Shown here piece by piece: positions 18,692-29,500 of a stretch of DNA of 64,000 nt. The notes under the pieces were generated by a model. The model searched no databases. It had not been told where the DNA came from and saw nothing but the letters and a program-made list of their open reading frames with translations. The stretch covers positions 62,001 to 126,000 of the forward strand of contig CADECF010000014.1 in the NCBI GenBank assembly GCA_902825775.1. The letters are read 5' to 3'. The position numbers and the translations under genes were made by a program. The DNA is from an uncultured Lysobacteraceae bacterium (GTDB lineage: Bacteria; Pseudomonadota; Gammaproteobacteria; Xanthomonadales; Xanthomonadaceae). Within the stretch, counting starts at the first letter, position 1, and each line of letters opens with the position of its first letter.

Positions 18692-19222
18692 TCACCCGGC
18701 CGCGGCCGCCTGTTGCTGGCGCGCCAGCTCGTCGTACAGCAACTGCTTGATCTGGGCGATGATCGATTCCAACGAATCTTCGCCGTAGCCCACATGATGG
18801 GCGGCGACTTTGCCTTGCGGATCGATCATCCACAGATTGGGATAGGCTTTGACGCCGTAGCTTTCGGCCACGTCGCCGTTGCGGTCGCGGATCATGGCGA
18901 GCTTGTAGCCGCCCATCTGCTTCATCATCGCGCGGTAGTCGGACATCTCGTCCTTGACGTTGACCGCGACGATCCGCAGCAGCTGATCGCCGGACTGTTC
19001 CTGCAGGCTGTTCAGGGCAGGCAATTCCTTCAGGCAGTAATGGCACCACGAGGCCCAGAAGGCGACGATCGCCACTTTGCCGCGCAGCGCCGTCAGATCG
19101 ATCGCGTTGCCTTCGCGATCCTTGCCCAATTGCGCCGGCGGGATATCGCCGATCTCCAATGCCTGCGCCGCCTGCGCGCAGACCAGCAGCGCGGCCGCGA
19201 GCAGCCAACGTCGCATCGTCAT
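18692..19222 (-). CDS. TlpA/ResA-like thiol-disulfide oxidoreductase
   Basis: 176 residues. A signal peptide ([15 protein letters not shown]) precedes a thioredoxin fold with the active site FWASWCHYC (Cys60 and Cys63) and the cis-Pro region AYPNLWMID. It probably reduces or exchanges disulfides in the periplasm. The ATG at 19222 has GGGGGAGG seven bases upstream, which settles the start; frames further upstream overlap mutM on the other strand. It is divergent from mutM with an 82-bp spacer. Confidence 0.9.
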   Translation of the reverse strand: MTMRRWLLAAALLVCAQAAQALEIGDIPPAQLGKDREGNAIDLTALRGKVAIVAFWASWCHYCLKELPALNSLQEQSGDQLLRIVAVNVKDEMSDYRAMMKQMGGYKLAMIRDRNGDVAESYGVKAYPNLWMIDPQGKVAAHHVGYGEDSLESIIAQIKQLLYDELARQQQAAAAG

Positions 19223-19304
19223 ATTTCGCCTCCCCCTGGTCCCCGCGGCGAGTCTAGCGCGGCCGGCTGCGGCAGAAGCGGCCGCGCTTTGCGACACTGT
19301 CGCC

Positions 19305-20117
19305 ATGCCCGAATTGCCCGAAGTCGAAACCACCCGCCGCGGCCTGGCGCCGCATCTGGAGCGGCGGCGCGTGAAATCGGTGCTGTTGCGCCGCCCGGAC
19401 CTGCGTTGGCCGATTCCGCCGGAGATTTCCGAAGCACTGCCCGGACAACGCATCGATGCCGTGCGCCGCCGCGCCAAGTATCTGCTGCTGGACACCGATG
19501 CCGGCAGCGCGCTGCTGCACCTGGGCATGTCGGGCAGCCTGCGGGTATTGCCGGCGAAAACCTTGCCGACCGCGCACGACCACGTCGACATCGCGCTCGA
19601 CAGCGGCCGCGTGCTGCGCTTCAACGACCCGCGCCGTTTCGGCTCGCTGCTGTGGCAGCCGGCCGGCGAAACGCACGAACTGCTGCAGGGGCTGGGGCCG
19701 GAACCGCTGTCGGACGATTTCGACGGGGATTACTTATTCGATCGCAGCCGCGGCCGCAGCGCGCCCGTCAAAACTTTTCTGATGGATCAGCGCATCGTGG
19801 TCGGCGTGGGCAACATCTACGCGGCCGAGGCCTTGTTCGCCGCAGGCATTTCGCCGCTGCGGGCCGCCGGGCGCGTATCGCGGGAGCGCTATGCCCTGCT
19901 CGCCGCCGCGGTCAAACAGATCCTGGCGTACGCGATCGAGCGCGGCGGCACGACCTTGCGCGACTTCCTGAGCCCGGACGGCGCGCCGGGCTACTTCGAG
20001 CAGGAATTGTCGGCCTACGGCCGCGGCGGCGAGCCCTGCCCGCGCTGCGGCAGGCCGCTCAAGGAAGCCTCGCTGGGGCAGCGGGCCACGGTCTGGTGCG
20101 GCCACTGCCAACGCTGA
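19305..20117 (+). CDS. mutM: Formamidopyrimidine-DNA glycosylase
   Basis: 270 residues. The N-terminus [14 protein letters not shown] provides the catalytic Pro and Glu used after Met removal for base excision and AP-lyase action on 8-oxoguanine. The H2TH region includes [13 protein letters not shown], and the C-terminal zinc finger is CPRCG...CGHC. Length and motifs fit MutM rather than Nei. It acts in cytoplasmic DNA repair. Translation must start at 19305 since the Pro2 is catalytic; the longer upstream frame is not used. Confidence 0.97.
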   Translation: MPELPEVETTRRGLAPHLERRRVKSVLLRRPDLRWPIPPEISEALPGQRIDAVRRRAKYLLLDTDAGSALLHLGMSGSLRVLPAKTLPTAHDHVDIALDSGRVLRFNDPRRFGSLLWQPAGETHELLQGLGPEPLSDDFDGDYLFDRSRGRSAPVKTFLMDQRIVVGVGNIYAAEALFAAGISPLRAAGRVSRERYALLAAAVKQILAYAIERGGTTLRDFLSPDGAPGYFEQELSAYGRGGEPCPRCGRPLKEASLGQRATVWCGHCQR

Positions 20118-20202
20118 AGCATTGGGGAAATAAACGGCCTGCACCGTGCCAGCGCGTTCAGGAAAGACTATATTTGGGGCCGGTCGGGGAGAAACAGCCG
20201 GG

Positions 20203-20766
20203 ATGGCCAGTACCACCGAGATCACGCTGCTATTGGATGCCGCGCGCGACGGGGATCGTGTCGCGCTCGATCGCGTGCTGTCCACGCTGTACCAGGAGCT
20301 GCACGCGATGGCGCGCCGCCAGCTGGCCGGCCAGCACGGCCATACGCTGGATGCCACGGCCCTGGTGCACGAGGCCTACCTCAAACTGATCGGCCGTCGC
20401 GAGGCGCAGTTCGACGACCGCGCGCATTTCTTCGCTTATGCCGCCTCCGCGATGCGCAGCGTGGTGGTCGACTATGCGCGCCAACGTCTGGCGCAAAAGC
20501 GCGGCGGCGATCTGCACCGCGTCACCGACTTGCCCGAAGACGTCGAAGGCGGCCTGCGCCTGGACGAAGAGATGCTGGGCCTGGACACCGCGCTGACCCG
20601 GTTGGCCGCGGTGGACCAGAAGCTGGCGCAGGTGGTCGAGCTGCGCTATTTCGCCGGCCTGTCGGAGCTGGAGATCGCCGCGCTGCTGAAGCGCTCCGAG
20701 CGCAGTATCCGCCGCGATTGGCAGAAGGCGCGGCTGTTCCTGCTCGCATCGCTGAAAGACGACTAG
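20203..20766 (+). CDS. ECF-family sigma factor, kinase-associated type
   Basis: 187 residues with sigma-2 (about 10-80) and sigma-4 (about 125-180; LSELEIAALLKRSERSIRRDW) domains. The usual acidic DAED motif of sigma region 2.2 is here TLDATALVHEAYLKL, with a Thr at position 52 where the second acidic pair would lie. This is the feature of ECF43-type factors (EcfP), which lack the acidic residues that touch core polymerase and are switched on by Thr phosphorylation from a partner Ser/Thr kinase. A Ser/Thr kinase gene lies 633 bp downstream, consistent with that. The ATG at 20203 follows GGGGAGAAACAGCCGGG. Confidence 0.85.
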   Translation: MASTTEITLLLDAARDGDRVALDRVLSTLYQELHAMARRQLAGQHGHTLDATALVHEAYLKLIGRREAQFDDRAHFFAYAASAMRSVVVDYARQRLAQKRGGDLHRVTDLPEDVEGGLRLDEEMLGLDTALTRLAAVDQKLAQVVELRYFAGLSELEIAALLKRSERSIRRDWQKARLFLLASLKDD

Positions 20767-20869
20767 CGCGCAGCGCTGGCGACGGTGCGACGAATGATGC
20801 GCACGCACTCCCTATCGTGGCTCGGCGGACTTGAATGGCCGAATGGCGGATCGCACCCGGATCCCACGC

Positions 20870-21345
20870 ACTCTCTCAAACCGTCATCCCAGCGAACGCT
20901 GGGACCCATTTTGATCTTGCCCTCAAGTCGTCATCCCCGCGAAGGCGGAGGTCCAGTGACTTCGCTCTGGCTTTGTAGAGCGGGGCTTGCTCCGCTGCTC
21001 TTGCTCTTGAAACCGTCATCCCGGCGACCGCCGGGACCCAGGCCGGCGTGGCCGGTGAGTTTCGACGCGACTCGCGCCATGGAAAAAAGCTTTCGGGCTG
21101 CGCCCGAGTCACTTTCTTTTGCTGACCCAAAAGAAAAGCCTGCCCTGAGCTTGTCGAAGGGTAACCAAAGAAAAGGGTCTTCCTCGACGGAGCTAACGCG
21201 TGAGCTTGCCGCGACGCGGGGATTTTCCGACTCGCCCTCCTGGCTCGGTCGGAAAACGGCGGCCATCCATGGCCGCCGCCCTTCGGGTCTGGGAAACAAC
21301 GCTGGCGTAAAGCAGGCGCGAAAAAGCTATCCGGTTGTCATTTTC
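20870..21345. repeat. Repeat mosaic between the sigma-factor and kinase genes
   Basis: No gene was recognised in 20767-21399. The stretch contains hairpin repeats CCGTCATCCCAGCGAACGC / GCTGGGACCC-type (20881-20910) and CGTCATCCCGGCGACCGCCGG (~21017), a GTAGAGCGGGGCTTGCTCCGCTGC hairpin (~20975-21000), and a long block (~21050-21200) with a GACTCGCGCCATGGAAAAAAGC segment. Much of it recurs, inverted and rearranged, at 30965-31610. An open frame across it encodes only low-complexity translated repeats. Confidence 0.75.
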
Positions 21346-21399
21346 AATGGACGAACGAAGCAAAGTAATGCGTTCTCCAAGGACGGAGGCTGACGCCGC

Positions 21400-24210
<2,811 letters not shown>

Positions 24211-24214
24211 CGCG

Positions 24215-24844
24215 CTACAACGGCAGCTGCGGCTGCTGCGGCACCAATCCATCGACGGTGCTTTCGCCGCGCATCACTTTCTTGAACTCGGCGCGCGATA
24301 CCGACACGTAACGCTCGTTGCCGCCGATCTCCACCTGCGGCCCGGCCTGCAACGCGCGGCCCCGCTCGTCGACGCGCACCGTCATCGTCGCCTTCTTGCC
24401 GGTGTGGCAGATGGTCTTTATTTCGGTCAGCTCGTCGGCCCATGCCAGCAGATACTGGCTGCCCTCGAACAGTTCGCCGCGGAAATCGGTGCGCAGGCCG
24501 TAGCACAGCACCGGGATCGCGAGTTCGTCGACCACTTCGCTCAGCTGCCAGACCTGGGCCTTGGTGAGGAACTGCGCCTCGTCGACCAGCACGCAGTCCA
24601 GCTTGCCTTGCGCGGCGATATCGGCGCGGATCAACGTGTCCAGATCGTCGCCGCGCTCGAAAGCGACGCCCTGCGCCTGCAGGCCGATGCGCGAAGCCAC
24701 CGTGCCGCTGCCGGCGCGATGATCGAGCTTGGGGGTGAAGATCGCCACCCGCATGCCGCGCTCGCTGTAGTTATGCGCGCTTTGCAGCAACGTGGTGGTC
24801 TTGCCGGCGTTCATCGCCGAATAATAGAAATAAAGCTTGGCCAT
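24215..24844 (-). CDS. tdk: Thymidine kinase (type II)
   Basis: 209 residues. It phosphorylates thymidine in the salvage pathway. The P-loop [12 protein letters not shown], the DEAQFL Walker-B segment, [17 protein letters not shown], and the C-terminal [12 protein letters not shown] lasso motif are clear. The structural zinc site of E. coli Tdk (CVNC plus C..H) is mostly lost: the first pair has become CHTG and the second is SRAEF, leaving one of four ligands. The ATG at 24844 is the only one in position for the P-loop. Convergent with the kinase gene, with only 4 bp between the stops. Confidence 0.95.
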   Translation of the reverse strand: MAKLYFYYSAMNAGKTTTLLQSAHNYSERGMRVAIFTPKLDHRAGSGTVASRIGLQAQGVAFERGDDLDTLIRADIAAQGKLDCVLVDEAQFLTKAQVWQLSEVVDELAIPVLCYGLRTDFRGELFEGSQYLLAWADELTEIKTICHTGKKATMTVRVDERGRALQAGPQVEIGGNERYVSVSRAEFKKVMRGESTVDGLVPQQPQLPL

Positions 24845-24849
24845 GATGC

Positions 24850-25086
24850 GTAGGGTGGGCCTTGGCCCACCACCGCGCAACCTGCTGTTCCTCCCCCTTT
24901 GAAAAAGGGGGATTGAGGGGGATTTGCTCTTGATCTTGCTTTTAAACGACAAGGTCAAGAGCAAATCGCTTCGCGATTCCTCGCTGACGCGAGGGCGCTC
25001 AGTCAACCGCAAGCCTCCGGCTTGCAAGCGGTTGCCTTCGCCCCACGTCGGCCTCCGGCCGATCCGCCCCCTTTTTCAAAGGGGCA
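24850..25086. repeat. Repeat cluster upstream of rep
   Basis: A GTAGGGTGGGCCTTGGCCCACC copy (24850-24872), then CCCCCTTTGAAAAAGGGGGA with ATTTGCTCTTGATCTTGCTTTTAAA (24893-24945), a CGCAAGCCTCCGGCTTGCAAGCGG hairpin near 25010-25035, and an inverted CCCCCTTTTTCAAAGGGG arm ending at 25084. It looks like an inverted-repeat pair of the DUF559-flanking family enclosing non-coding DNA. Confidence 0.75.
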
Positions 25087-25135
25087 ACCGCAGACGCTGT
25101 CCGGTAGAATGCGCGTCCGCACCACCGGTTTCCCC

Positions 25136-27127
25136 ATGCACGGCCTCAACCCCCAACAAAACGCCGCGGTCGCGCATTGCGACGGTCCGCTGCTGGTGCT
25201 GGCCGGCGCCGGCAGCGGCAAGACGCGGGTGATCGTGGAGAAGATCGCGCAACTGATCTCGTCCGGCCGCTATCCGGCCAAGCGCATTGCGGCCATTACG
25301 TTCACCAACAAGGCCGCGCGCGAAATGCGCGAGCGCGTCGGCAAGCGCATCAAAGGCGACGCGGCCGAAGGCCTGACCATCTGCACCTTCCACGCGCTGG
25401 GCCTGAAACTGCTGCAGATCGAGCACGCCAAGGCCGGCTTGAAGCGCGGCTTCTCGATCTTCGATGCCGACGACACCGCCGCGCAATTGAAGGACCTGCT
25501 GCCCGGCGCCAAACCCGATGCCGTGCAGGCCGCGCAATCGCTGATTTCGCGCGCCAAGAACGGCGGCCTGTCGCCCGAGCAGGCGCTGGACGCCGCACAA
25601 ACCACGCGCGAACGCGAAGCCGCCGTGCTGTACGCCAAATACCAGCAGCGCCTGACCACTTTCAACGCGGTCGATTTCGACGACCTGATCCGTCTGCCGG
25701 TGCAACTGCTCGAGAACGACGCCGACATGGCGATGGCCTGGCGCGAACGCATCGGCTATCTGCTGGTCGACGAATGCCAGGACACCAACGACGCGCAATA
25801 CCGGTTGCTGAAAGCGCTGGCCGGCCCGAAAGGCAATTTCACCTGCGTGGGCGACGACGACCAGAGCATCTACGCCTGGCGCGGCGCCAATCCGGAAAAC
25901 CTGTCGCAGCTGGCGCAGGATTATCCGGCGCTGAAAGTGGTCAAGCTGGAACAGAACTACCGCTGCAGCAACCGCGTGCTGCGTTCGGCCAATGCGCTGA
26001 TCGCCAACAACCCGCACGAACACCCCAAGAAGCTGTGGAGCGCGCAGGCCGACGGCGACCGCCTGCGCGTCTGGGAATGCCGCGACAGCGCGCACGAAGC
26101 CGAGCGCGTGGCCGGCGAGATCCACTTCCTGGGCACCACGCGCAAGGCGCCGTGGAGCGATTTCTGCATCCTGTTCCGCGGCAACCACCAGTCGCGCGCG
26201 CTCGAGAAAGCGCTCCAGTTGCTGCGCGTGCCCTATCACCTGAGCGGCGGCACGGCGTTCCTCGATCGGGGCGAAGTGAAGGACGCGCTGTCGTGGCTGC
26301 GTCTGATCGCCAATCCCGACGACGACGCGGCCTTCCTGCGCGCCGTGCAGTCGCCCAAACGCGAAGTCGGCGCGACCACGCTGGCCAAGCTCGCGGAGAT
26401 GGCGCAGCACGCGCACCTGCCGCTATCGCGCGCGGCCGAATCGGTCGGGCTGCTGAAACAATTGCCGGCGCGATCGGCCAATGCGTTGAGCGGCTTCGTC
26501 GACATCCTGCGCGGTTTGCGCGACCAAGCGTCGCAGTTGCCGCCGGCCGATCTGGTGCGCCAGCTCAACGAACGTTCCGGTCTGCTCGCTGCGTTGCGCG
26601 CACAGTGCAAAAGCGACCAGATGTTCGCGATCCGCCGCGGCAACCTGGACGAACTCGCCGAATGGTTCGAAGGCCCCGCGCCCGGCCGCGGCCGCAACGC
26701 CGGCCCCGGCGAACTGGCCGCGCAACTGGCGCTGCTCACGCACGCCGACAAGAACGATGCCGGCAACCAGGTGCGGCTGATGAGCATGCACGCGGCCAAG
26801 GGTTTGGAATTCCGTTACGTGTTCGTGGTCGGCGTCGAAGACGGCACGCTGCCGCACGAGGCCAGCATCGAAGAAGGCCGGCTCGACGAAGAACGCCGCC
26901 TGCTGTATGTGGCCATCACCCGCGCCAAAGAGCAGTTGTGGTTGTCGCATTCGCGCGAAGCGCAGAAATGGGGCAACCGCGTACGGCTGCAGCCGAGCCG
27001 TTTCCTGGACGAGTTGCCGGCCGAGGAACTGCAGCGCGATGGGGCCGATCCGGTGGCCGATGCCGAACGCAAGCAGGAGCGCGCCGCGGCCGGATTCGCT
27101 GCGATCAAGGCAATGTTGGAAGCCTGA
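25136..27127 (+). CDS. rep: ATP-dependent DNA helicase Rep
   Basis: 663 residues of superfamily-1 UvrD/Rep helicase. Motifs in order: Q-motif LNPQQNAAV, Walker A LAGAGSGKTRV, motif Ia ITFTNKAAREMRERV, Walker B LLVDECQDTN, motif III GDDDQSIYAWRGA, motif IV region LEQNYRC, motif V MSMHAAKGLEFRYVFVVG, and motif VI LLYVAITRAKEQLW. It moves 3'-5' on single-stranded DNA and helps replication past obstacles. Length matches Rep (about 670) rather than UvrD (about 720). The ATG at 25136 fits the family start MHGLNPQQNAAV; the longer frame runs back through repeats. Confidence 0.96.
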   Translation: MHGLNPQQNAAVAHCDGPLLVLAGAGSGKTRVIVEKIAQLISSGRYPAKRIAAITFTNKAAREMRERVGKRIKGDAAEGLTICTFHALGLKLLQIEHAKAGLKRGFSIFDADDTAAQLKDLLPGAKPDAVQAAQSLISRAKNGGLSPEQALDAAQTTREREAAVLYAKYQQRLTTFNAVDFDDLIRLPVQLLENDADMAMAWRERIGYLLVDECQDTNDAQYRLLKALAGPKGNFTCVGDDDQSIYAWRGANPENLSQLAQDYPALKVVKLEQNYRCSNRVLRSANALIANNPHEHPKKLWSAQADGDRLRVWECRDSAHEAERVAGEIHFLGTTRKAPWSDFCILFRGNHQSRALEKALQLLRVPYHLSGGTAFLDRGEVKDALSWLRLIANPDDDAAFLRAVQSPKREVGATTLAKLAEMAQHAHLPLSRAAESVGLLKQLPARSANALSGFVDILRGLRDQASQLPPADLVRQLNERSGLLAALRAQCKSDQMFAIRRGNLDELAEWFEGPAPGRGRNAGPGELAAQLALLTHADKNDAGNQVRLMSMHAAKGLEFRYVFVVGVEDGTLPHEASIEEGRLDEERRLLYVAITRAKEQLWLSHSREAQKWGNRVRLQPSRFLDELPAEELQRDGADPVADAERKQERAAAGFAAIKAMLEA

Positions 27128-27159
27128 CGCTTAGGTTCCTGTGTCGACTATTTTAGGAT

Positions 27160-27297
27160 GTCATCCCGAGCGCAGCGAGGGATCTGCTTTCGGCGGCTGC
27201 GTGGAAGCAGATCCCTCGCTGCGCTCGGGATGACAAGCAGGGTGCTCGCGGCTGAAGCCGCTCCACAAGCAAGAATGCCGCTCCTGCAAAGGCGGCG
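27160..27297. repeat. Long hairpin GTCATCCCGAGCGCAGCGAG plus half of the REP-like family
   Basis: 27161-27234 is a ~30-bp perfect inverted repeat reading GTCATCCCGAGCGCAGCGAG GGATCTGCTT on each arm, with a ~15-nt loop. It is followed by a single GCTCGCGGCTGAAGCCGCTC arm and a GCCGCTCCTGCAAAG element. Similar hairpins lie at 35733-35806 and 56525-56592. Confidence 0.85.
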
Positions 27298-27319
27298 TGC
27301 GGTCGGGTACGCTAGGCCC

Positions 27320-27553
27320 ATGAACGCCGGCACCGATCCCGCCCTCACCCGCCGCGGCCGCATTTTCCTGGCTGCATTCGGCGTTTTTTTCGCAGCCGTG
27401 GCTTTGTTTCTGTGGTGGGTGCCCTCGCTGCAGACGCGCGAGATCGCGCCGCCCCTCTGCGCCGTCCTGGGCATCGCCCTGCTGCTGATCGCGCGATTCG
27501 CCTCCGGCCGCGCGATCGACCGCGTGCAGGCGCTGCTGACGGGCTGGCCATGA
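27320..27553 (+). CDS. Small two-helix membrane protein
   Basis: 77 residues with two predicted membrane helices (FLAAFGVFFAAVALFLWWV and LCAVLGIALLLIARFA) and short charged ends. I do not recognise a family. Its TGA stop overlaps the ATG of the following acetyltransferase gene (ATGA at 27550-27553), so the two are translationally coupled. The ATG at 27320 follows the repeat block directly. Confidence 0.6.
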   Translation: MNAGTDPALTRRGRIFLAAFGVFFAAVALFLWWVPSLQTREIAPPLCAVLGIALLLIARFASGRAIDRVQALLTGWP

Positions 27554-28056
27554 ACGTTGCGATGGATACGCCCGCGATCCGCGATGCGAACGCGGCCGAC
27601 CACGCCGCCATCCTGGCGTTGAATCTGGAATCCGAGGCGCTGGTCAGCCCGACGGATGCCGAGCGGCTGCGGCAACTCGACGCGCAGTCGGCTTACCATC
27701 GTGTCGTCGAAATCGATGGGCAGGTCGCGGCGTTCCTATTGGCCTTCCGCGAAGGCGCCGAGTACGACAGCCCGAATTACCGCTGGTTCGCCGAACGCTA
27801 TCCGCAATTCCTCTACATTGATCGCATCATCGTTTCCGAGCGCTACCAGGGCCGGCAACTCGGTCGGGCGCTGTACGAGGACTTGTTCGCGGTGGCGAGA
27901 GCCGGCGCCATCGAGACGATCGCCTGCGAGTTCTACGTGGTGCCTTTCAACGAAGGCTCGAGCCGATTCCATGCCAAGTTCGGCTTCCACGAAGTCGGCC
28001 AGCAATGGGTCGCTGATGGCAAGAAACAAGTTTCCTTGCAGATAGCGACGCCATAG
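27550..28056 (+). CDS. GNAT-family N-acetyltransferase
   Basis: 168 residues with a GNAT fold: an N-terminal IRDANAADHAAILALN helix region and the acetyl-CoA loop IDRIIVSERYQGRQLGRALYEDL (motif A, R/Q-x-x-G-x-G/A like), then FNEGSSRFHAKFGFHEVGQQ near the end. It transfers an acetyl group from acetyl-CoA to an amine; substrate unknown. Coupled by a 4-bp overlap to the small membrane protein gene upstream. Confidence 0.82.
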   Translation: MNVAMDTPAIRDANAADHAAILALNLESEALVSPTDAERLRQLDAQSAYHRVVEIDGQVAAFLLAFREGAEYDSPNYRWFAERYPQFLYIDRIIVSERYQGRQLGRALYEDLFAVARAGAIETIACEFYVVPFNEGSSRFHAKFGFHEVGQQWVADGKKQVSLQIATP

Positions 28057-28057
28057 C

Positions 28058-28225
28058 CTGTCCCTCTCCCGCTTGCGGGAGAGGGACAGGCCCGAAGGGC
28101 CAGGGAGAGGGTCCGGCTTTTCGCGCGATACGACAGCAAGAGCAACAACACGCTTCGCTACGCTCGCGCCCCCCTCTCCTGCCCTCCGGGCATCCTCTCC
28201 CCGTTGGGGAGAGGAAACAGCGCTT
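28058..28225. repeat. Hairpin cluster CCTGTCCCTCTCCCGC and CTCTCCCC repeats
   Basis: 28059-28091 is a near-perfect inverted repeat (CCTGTCCCTCTCCCGC around TTG), followed by GAAGGGCCAGGGAGAGGGT. A second cluster near 28170-28222 has CTCCGGGCATCCTCTCCCCG TTGGGGAGAGG. No gene is seen in 28057-28309. Confidence 0.75.
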
Positions 28226-28309
28226 CGCTCGCGCCTGTATAAACGTCGCCATCTTGTCGCCGCAACGCTCCGCTACACTCCAGCCCTCACTACGAACCAC
28301 GGATCGCCC

Positions 28310-29236
28310 ATGCGACCCCGCATACTCCTGCCGATCATCGCCTGCGCATTCGCACTAAGCGCCTGCAAACCCGCCTCGCTGACCGCGCCCGCCGCGACGA
28401 CGCCTTCCGCCAAACCTGTCGCCGCAAAGACGGACACGAAAACGGACGCGACATCGCCCGCCGACGACAACCTCAACGCCGTGTTGTGGGTGCAGACCTC
28501 GGCCGAATACCGCGCCGCCTGCGAAACCGTCTATCGCGCGGCCGCCGACAAACTCGGCATCGCATTGCAGGAAAAGAACTGGGACGCGCTGGTCCCCGAC
28601 GAACGCGACAACGCCGGCAACACCACCGGCCTCAAGCCGGCAGTGATCATGGACGTGGACGAGACCGTGCTCGACAACGCTCCCTACCAGGCGCGGCTGG
28701 TGCGCGACGGCAAGGAATTCGACGAGGTCAGCTGGGACCAGTGGGTCGCCGAAAAGAAGGCCAAGCCGGTGCCGGGCGTGGTCGACTTCGCCAAGGCCGC
28801 TGCAGCCAAGGGCATCACCATCCTTTATCTGTCCAACCGCGCCGTGCATCTGAAGGACGCGACCCTGGCCAACCTCAAGGCCGTCGGCATGCCGGTCGCC
28901 AACGACGACGTATTCCTGGGCCTGGGCACCTTCGTCAAGGATTGCGAACAGAACGGCAGCGAAAAGAACTGCCGCCGCCGCCTGGCCGGCCGTCAGTACC
29001 GGGTGTTGATGCAGTTCGGCGACCAGCTCGGCGATTTCGTGCAGGTCCTGGCCAATACGCCGGCCGACCGCGCCAAACTGGCCGACGAATATGGCGACTG
29101 GTTCGGCGAACGTTGGTGGATGTTGCCCAACCCGACCTATGGCAGCTGGGAACCGGCCCTGTTCAATAACGCATGGGATCAGCCGCGCGAGGCCCGCCGT
29201 CAGGCCAAACAGACGGCGCTCGATCTCGCAAAATGA
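28310..29236 (+). CDS. 5'-nucleotidase, lipoprotein e(P4)-type acid phosphatase
   Basis: 308 residues. The N-terminus is a lipoprotein signal with lipobox LSAC (Cys at residue 19). The HAD-superfamily class C acid phosphatase motifs are present: PAVIMDVDETVLDN (nucleophile and acid/base Asp), YLSNRAVHLKDATL, and GDQLGDF with the magnesium-binding Asps. Proteins of this type remove phosphate from nucleotides such as NMN at the outer membrane. The ATG at 28310 is preceded only by a weak purine stretch but is the only start that gives a signal peptide. Confidence 0.93.
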   Translation: MRPRILLPIIACAFALSACKPASLTAPAATTPSAKPVAAKTDTKTDATSPADDNLNAVLWVQTSAEYRAACETVYRAAADKLGIALQEKNWDALVPDERDNAGNTTGLKPAVIMDVDETVLDNAPYQARLVRDGKEFDEVSWDQWVAEKKAKPVPGVVDFAKAAAAKGITILYLSNRAVHLKDATLANLKAVGMPVANDDVFLGLGTFVKDCEQNGSEKNCRRRLAGRQYRVLMQFGDQLGDFVQVLANTPADRAKLADEYGDWFGERWWMLPNPTYGSWEPALFNNAWDQPREARRQAKQTALDLAK

Positions 29237-29244
29237 ATAAAATC

Positions 29245-29274
29245 AATACCTTAACTAATTTTAGTTAAGGTATT
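29245..29274. promoter_or_regulatory. AT-rich 30-bp palindrome after the phosphatase gene
   Basis: AATACCTTAACTAA-TT-TTAGTTAAGGTATT is a perfect 14-bp inverted repeat only 8 bp after the stop. It is strikingly AT-rich in GC-rich DNA and lacks a GC stem. It could be a regulator site or a weak hairpin; a separate strong terminator follows at 29343. Confidence 0.5.
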
Positions 29275-29342
29275 GCGTTAAGTTTGGGCCTGCGTTAGCC
29301 TGCGCACGCCACAACAAAGTCCTCCGGCTCAGGCCGGATTTC

Positions 29343-29370
29343 AGGAGACCCCCGGGTCTCCTTTCTTTTT
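29343..29370 (+). terminator. Strong rho-independent terminator
   Basis: AGGAGACCC / GGGTCTCCT stem with a CC loop followed by TTCTTTTT. It separates the phosphatase gene from the first T3SS-associated unit. Confidence 0.9.
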
Positions 29371-29390
29371 GGGACTTTCGTCCGGCCGAC

Positions 29391-29408
29391 CTAGGGTCGC
29401 AACTAGGT
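29391..29408 (+). promoter_or_regulatory. CTAGGG box A (T3SS accessory regulon)
   Basis: CTAGGGTCGCAACTAGGT, 92 bp before the ATG at 29501. A TAGCGT hexamer at 29431-29436, 22 bp downstream, may be the -10 element. The same box occurs at four other T3SS-associated units. Confidence 0.65.
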
Positions 29409-29500
29409 ATCGCGCCCGACCTCAGGGGGTTAGCGTGCGGTTAGCGTGAGCGCCGTGCGCCCGCGCGACGGGGGGTTGCCTCGCATTCGGAGGAATAGCC

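Noticed and set aside
20785-21393. Open frame of 202 residues between the sigma-factor and kinase genes
   Set aside because: It consists of translated palindromic repeats and lacks a conserved domain or ribosome site.
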